DNA from: Ganoderma boninense
Lineage: Eukaryota > Basidiomycota > Agaricomycetes > Polyporales > Polyporaceae
Assembly: GCA_002900995.3 (NCBI GenBank)
Contig: CM035308.1
Location: forward strand, 992,001-1,056,000
Reading direction: 5' to 3'
DNA: 64,000 nt
Both the position numbers and the translations under genes were made by a program. How positions within the stretch are numbered: the first letter of the stretch is position 1; every line of letters begins with the position of its first letter. The notes beneath the pieces are model-generated. The model was given only the letters and a program-made list of their open reading frames with translations. It had not been told where the DNA came from and ran no database searches. Shown here one piece after another: positions 59,884 through 64,000 of the stretch.

Positions 59884-61573
59884 TTATGGGGCACACCCCG
59901 GACCAATGTTTTGAGTCATCGAGAACCACGGGATGTAGTCCGGAACACTTCCCCACCAGGGCTCCGACCACATGCGGGAATCGTCGTGGCCAACTTGTTT
60001 CAGATTCGGGAAGAGTCTCACGAGGATTGCTGCCATTACATGGGGTTCGTTGATCGGGGAATGGATAGAAGAGAAGGACGTGACGCGCGAAGGGCTGCGT
60101 CTTCCATTGGGGAGCATGTTTGCGACCTCCTCGGGCGTGAGCTCGCATTCGCCATCGAATGTCACCTCCAGCTGCGTGAGGTTGGGGGAGTGATGAACGA
60201 ATGGAAGCAAAGCCTCCTGGATGCTCGGCAGGTGGTGATGTCTGGCATATCGGTTATTTCCGATGCTAAGCCGTTCGAGACGCGGCCAGGCATGCACGAT
60301 CTCGCTGTAGATGTATCCACCCAAGTTGTACGAGGAGTTCAAGCCAAGCTCGAACGCGACCAAGTTGTTGAAATAGAACAGCTGCTGGATGTCGTCTTCA
60401 TAAACCCATGCAACAGGCCTCCGGACCGCCGGGGTCGGGGTCAATTTGCTGGTACAAACACTTAGTGTTGTGAGCGTGGTGGGGGAGTACTGTCGTTTGA
60501 TCGCTGAGAAAATGCGTGGTATATCGTTCTTCCTCAAGGTCGTTCTGGCTATGCGAAGGTGCAGCGTCTCGACTTGGGAGAAAAGGATCAGGGCACTGAA
60601 TGCACAGTAGTCCTTGAGCGCCGCAGCGGTGATTGTGAGCTCCTTCAGCTTCTGAAATGCCTCCGAGGAATTGTTCATCCCTGGCCAGGCCAGAGGCTTG
60701 GGGAGGTGGATGGAGAGCGAGGTTAACGTCGGTAGTTGACACAGTGCCTGGAATGTTGTTTCAGTGATGGGAATAGCACTGCAGTCGAGGCGCGTGAGCA
60801 CACGTAATCTGTATGCACCAGGGAGTGTCAACGGCGAGTATGGCACGTAAGGCTTGCTGTTCGGGTTGAGCCCAACTCCGTACATGAACCACATCTCCTC
60901 TTCTCCGCCCTCTGGCATGTCTGGGTGAGACCGACGAAGCTCGAGCACCCGCAACTGTGGAAAATAGTGGCCGAGGAGGAGAAGAGCCTCGACCAGCGGT
61001 CCTTTCTCCTCGTGCCAATCGGTGATCCGAACTGTTTCGACCTGCGTCCCAAGAAGACAGAGTGTGCGCGACAAGTCGGATGGGGGCAGCCTGCATCCCG
61101 CCCAGTCGAAGCTGAGCAGATTGGGGAGTAGCGCGAGCATGCGACGAGACGCAGACTCTCCAAGCTGCCGAAGAAACTGGTCGTCCAGCTTGACGTCGTC
61201 TGGGATGTTCCAGAGAGTCCCCTCTCGGGTCCCGATGTGTCGCACAAGCTTGGAATATTTGATGAAGGCGACCCAATCTTCCGGTTCGAGCGGCCGGACA
61301 AGAGACTGACAAGAACCGTCATTAGTGCCACAGACTCCAGCGGACCGACGATACCGGTTCACTCACAACGAGGCCATCAGTGTCCTTGAACATAACAGCG
61401 TCCGCAGGAAAACACCTAACCAAAGGTATGAAGTCTGGGATGCTGCGCCAGTAAACTTGGATGGCTGGTCCATGGAACGTCGTGCAGCATTGTGCCAGTG
61501 TTGCCAAAGCTGCTCCGTCCACCCCGTCGCAAATGAGACAGAGGATCTCTGCAATACAGAGCACTCGATGCAT
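59884..61573 (-). CDS. F-box / leucine-rich-repeat protein
   Basis: Likely substrate-recognition subunit of an SCF ubiquitin ligase; the target is unknown. Exons 61573-61367 and 61305-59884 give 542 aa. The first 69 residues read like the divergent basidiomycete F-box: VLCIAEILCLICDGV, LATLAQCCTTFHGPAIQ, VYWRSIPDFIPLVRCFP. The rest shows irregular leucine-rich repeats typical of these proteins (LLSFDWAGCRLP, QLRVLELRRSH, RLRVLTRLDCSAIP, LPTLTSLSIHLP, WPRLERLSIGNN, SPNLTQLEVTFDG). The intron (61366-61306) has GTGAGT and TTGTCAG borders and is phase 0. Convergent with the fifth P450. The class is common and expanded in Agaricomycetes, so its position beside the P450s need not imply shared function. 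Confidence 0.82.
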
Positions 61574-62327
61574 GTCTTTTCGGACCCTGGTATTAGATCT
61601 AACGGATTAGCCTCAGAAAATCCGCAACTTGGGCTGCGGTAATTTTACGCAGCACTTTGACTGAGTCAGTAGTGTAGAGGCTCAGTGTGTACAGAACACG
61701 CACGTGGAGAGACAATGATCGTCTTAACAGTAATTCGCAGTCGCTCTTGATATGCCCCCCCCCCACAGCTCGGGTTTTCTGTGGAGGAGAGAAAGATGAT
61801 TGGGACCAAGGCGCGCAACTTCGACAGCAGTATATTCGAACCATCACGTGACGCTGCGCGCTGCTGGCCACCGTGGAGCGGTTCTCTCAGTTAAGAGGCG
61901 CCTAGGGAGGCTCTGGACGAGAGAGAGACCGGGATGAATGGCATGAGCCGGAGATCATCCTCTAATTGGAATTGAGGCGCCCTTCGGCCCAGGCGGATGC
62001 TCTTCAGGGACGAAAAGCGACTGGCGATGAGAGAGATGGATGTTTGAAGAATCCCGGGGTCATGATGTGGTTCGCCAATCTGTTCGAGGTTGGGGCGGGC
62101 AGAAGTTGGTGTTCACAGCGCACCCGCGACCGGGACAGAAGACAGATACGGACTGGCCCGGGTCCGACCAGCAGTGTGTGGGCTACGACTCGGGCCACCG
62201 ATCGTACTTAGGCCCATACTAGAACTTGATCAAAACCAAAGGTAACGCACACATCGTCTAGATAGTCATTGCTCGTATTGACCTGTTCGTAGATCGCAAA
62301 CATGCCCGGCTTCCTTCCAGCCGCTCA
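61574..62327. other. Spacer between two F-box loci
   Basis: About 750 bp. A CACGTG palindrome at 61845-61850 lies about 270 bp upstream of the F-box gene start; a run of nine C is near 61757. No coding sequence recognised. Confidence 0.4.
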
Positions 62328-63500
62328 TCATCTCGAATGGTCGCGAAGAGGGAGCCTGTACTGCTGAACGGTTGAACCTCCTCCTATGCTCGGTCTGCCC
62401 TCAGGCTTCAGATGGTCAATGGAGATGCCGCCGCTCGCGACAAGCTTGGACTTGGGAGCGTAGAACCGCACGCCCAGGCGCCTGAGTTGCGGAGAAGCGA
62501 AAGCGAAGGGGGCGAGCAGGTCGCGCATCTCGGGAGTCTCGACGTGCATGCAATACTGCCCGACTCCGAGCTCGAATAACCTCATGTTCGGCCACGCTTG
62601 GGCGAGGGCGAGATACGCGACCGCATCGAGAGCGTACCTTGATGGCGAACTTGAAGATGGCGAACCTGTGGAACCCGAACAACGGCCGCAGATGCTCAAG
62701 GCGGATCACGGTACTCGATTGGGACAGGTGCCTGTGGAGCTGGGGCGCCGCCTCCATTTCCACGATGAGCTTTGGGGAGCATGGAGGGTGAAAACTGCGC
62801 GCACATCAATGTGATGAGCTCGGGCACTGGCTCGTCCTCGGTTGGTATGCCGGTGAAAGAGAATCGCGCGACTTGGACGTGTGCGAATAACAACTTGTAG
62901 CCGAAATCTACGTAGTTGCAGGTAGTTGCGTGGCTGAGAGCTGATCACTATGCGCAGCAAGTTCGGGAACTGGTCAGGTCGGTCGTTGATTGTGGACCAA
63001 GGCATCAAGCATGATGTTGGGAAGCAAGACCCAGACCGGAAGATACGCAGACAGGCTCCAGAACTACACGCTGCTCGAGCCTAGAAGTTCGTATGGCGTA
63101 GAGCGAACTCGAGGATGGCGATATCCCGATTTGTCGCACCAAGTCAGAATATTTGAGGAATACAGTCCAGAGCTAAGGGCCGCACCAGTGTCTACACGAT
63201 CTGAAACGTGAGCTGGCGATCATCTTGGGATAACACTCGTGCTTACGAGGCTGTCACCTCCGTCTACACAGTAAGTACTTATTCCACGCATCTTGAGGAA
63301 GGCATCGGATCAAGGCAGATAGGTCAGGCCTATATGGTGCTCCACAGCACTGCACTCGGATCGCGGGGGTCGTGAAAATTTTTGTTGCATCGGGCGGGTT
63401 GTACTTACCAGGGTGTGGTCAATCGCAGCGGGGCAGATCAAGCAGCGAATCTCTGCAATATAAAGTAAGACAGGGCGCGGTTCATTGATGTCGCGAAGCT
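62328..63500 (-). pseudogene. Decayed F-box / LRR paralogue
   Basis: Fragments matching the intact F-box gene occur in the right order on the - strand but in shifting frames with internal stops: LLYIAEIRCLICPAAIDHTL (about 63400-63465), a piece reading LSALIRCLPQDAW, FLKYSDLVRQIG (about 63140, equal to FIKYSKLVRHIG), ARFSFTGIP and MCAQFSPSML (about 62790-62880), LRPLFGFHRFAIFKFAIK (about 62640-62700), and ALDAVAYLALAQAWPNMRLF onward to 62328. The last two segments are offset by one base. Together these indicate an inactivated gene with several frameshifts. Extra introns could rescue some joins, but not the internal stops I see. Confidence 0.65.
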
Positions 63501-64000
63501 TGGGGTCGGAAAATTGCTTGCCAACGAGCCACTGATCAAACCTGGAGGCGGGTAGGACTGGGAGGTTGCTCCAAGCAGGAGAAACAGTCTGGGCGGTATC
63601 GGCAAGCGCAAATAGGCCGTTTTGCTGAGTGGATAGGTATAAGTGGGCGGGAGGGCATTTACGAACGAGATGTCTAGGACGGTCGAAGGACTGTTGGCTG
63701 CCGGTTGATATACTTACTGGCACCTTTCTTACAGCCGAGAATGTCGCCATGTCGAAATCAAGGTCCGCGACGATCGGCAGTCCCTTGTGATGCCAAACAG
63801 AACGGGCCGAAGCGACGGTCCGCTAGCCCGAGCCTGGCAAGGAACAGGCTCGAGGAGAACTTGGCGTGCTCTCAGACCCTCATAAGCTTCATTCCACACT
63901 CGATGACTCCAACGCAAACGGTTTTCCCGTCATCCATCTCCTCCGGCCACGTCGCCTCTTCCCAACACCCGGCGGCCTTGTTGACGCCGCGTTCCCTCCA
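63501..64000. other. Right edge, no gene supported
   Basis: May hold the 5' flank of the decayed F-box copy or the edge of another gene outside the window. Short open frames on - run to the edge but resemble no family. Confidence 0.3.

Noticed and set aside
1..64000. CRISPR arrays, bacterial operons or rRNA genes
   Set aside because: The sequence is eukaryotic with spliceosomal introns throughout; no regularly spaced repeats or rRNA sequence was seen.

Overview
The window is nuclear DNA from a filamentous basidiomycete, most likely an Agaricomycete. The basis is GC-rich coding sequence, genes broken by many short (about 45-75 nt) GT-AG introns, a DUF6699-type protein, F-box/LRR genes and a tandem array of cytochrome P450s. 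Order or genus cannot be read from the sequence. Exon models below were built by hand from reading frame, splice sites and family conservation; every multi-exon CDS was checked to give a whole number of codons, with one exception noted at the RING gene.

Layout, left to right: ARP6 (-) and a TANGO2-family gene (+) share a divergent promoter; a Zn2Cys6 transcription factor (-) follows. After a 4.8 kb gene-poor stretch comes a base-exchange-type phosphatidylserine synthase (+, 15 exons), another 4.4 kb without a recognisable gene, then a large disordered RING-H2 protein (+) interrupted by a one-base frameshift in a run of eight C. An 11.3 kb stretch (22.5-33.8 kb) has no gene I can support. Then come a DUF6699 gene (-), an uncharacterised two-exon gene (+), NOP56 (+) and a KHA1-type K+/H+ antiporter (-).

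The right-hand 18 kb is accessory. Five P450 genes stand head to tail on + (46.2-59.7 kb), all with the same ten-exon plan, so they arose by tandem duplication. Three look intact. The first ends 31 codons early at a TAA, and the second has a TGA at codon 241. An intact F-box/LRR gene (-) and a decayed F-box/LRR copy (-) close the window.

The left and middle genes are housekeeping: SWR1 chromatin remodelling, lipid synthesis, box C/D snoRNP assembly, protein quality control and cation homeostasis. The P450 array looks like a birth-and-death family with no recognisable biosynthetic core enzyme nearby. The most unusual structural signal is that very small exons carry catalytic motifs: a 14-nt exon encodes the P450 I-helix AGxDT box in all five copies, and a 15-nt exon encodes the CWWDH motif of the phosphatidylserine synthase.
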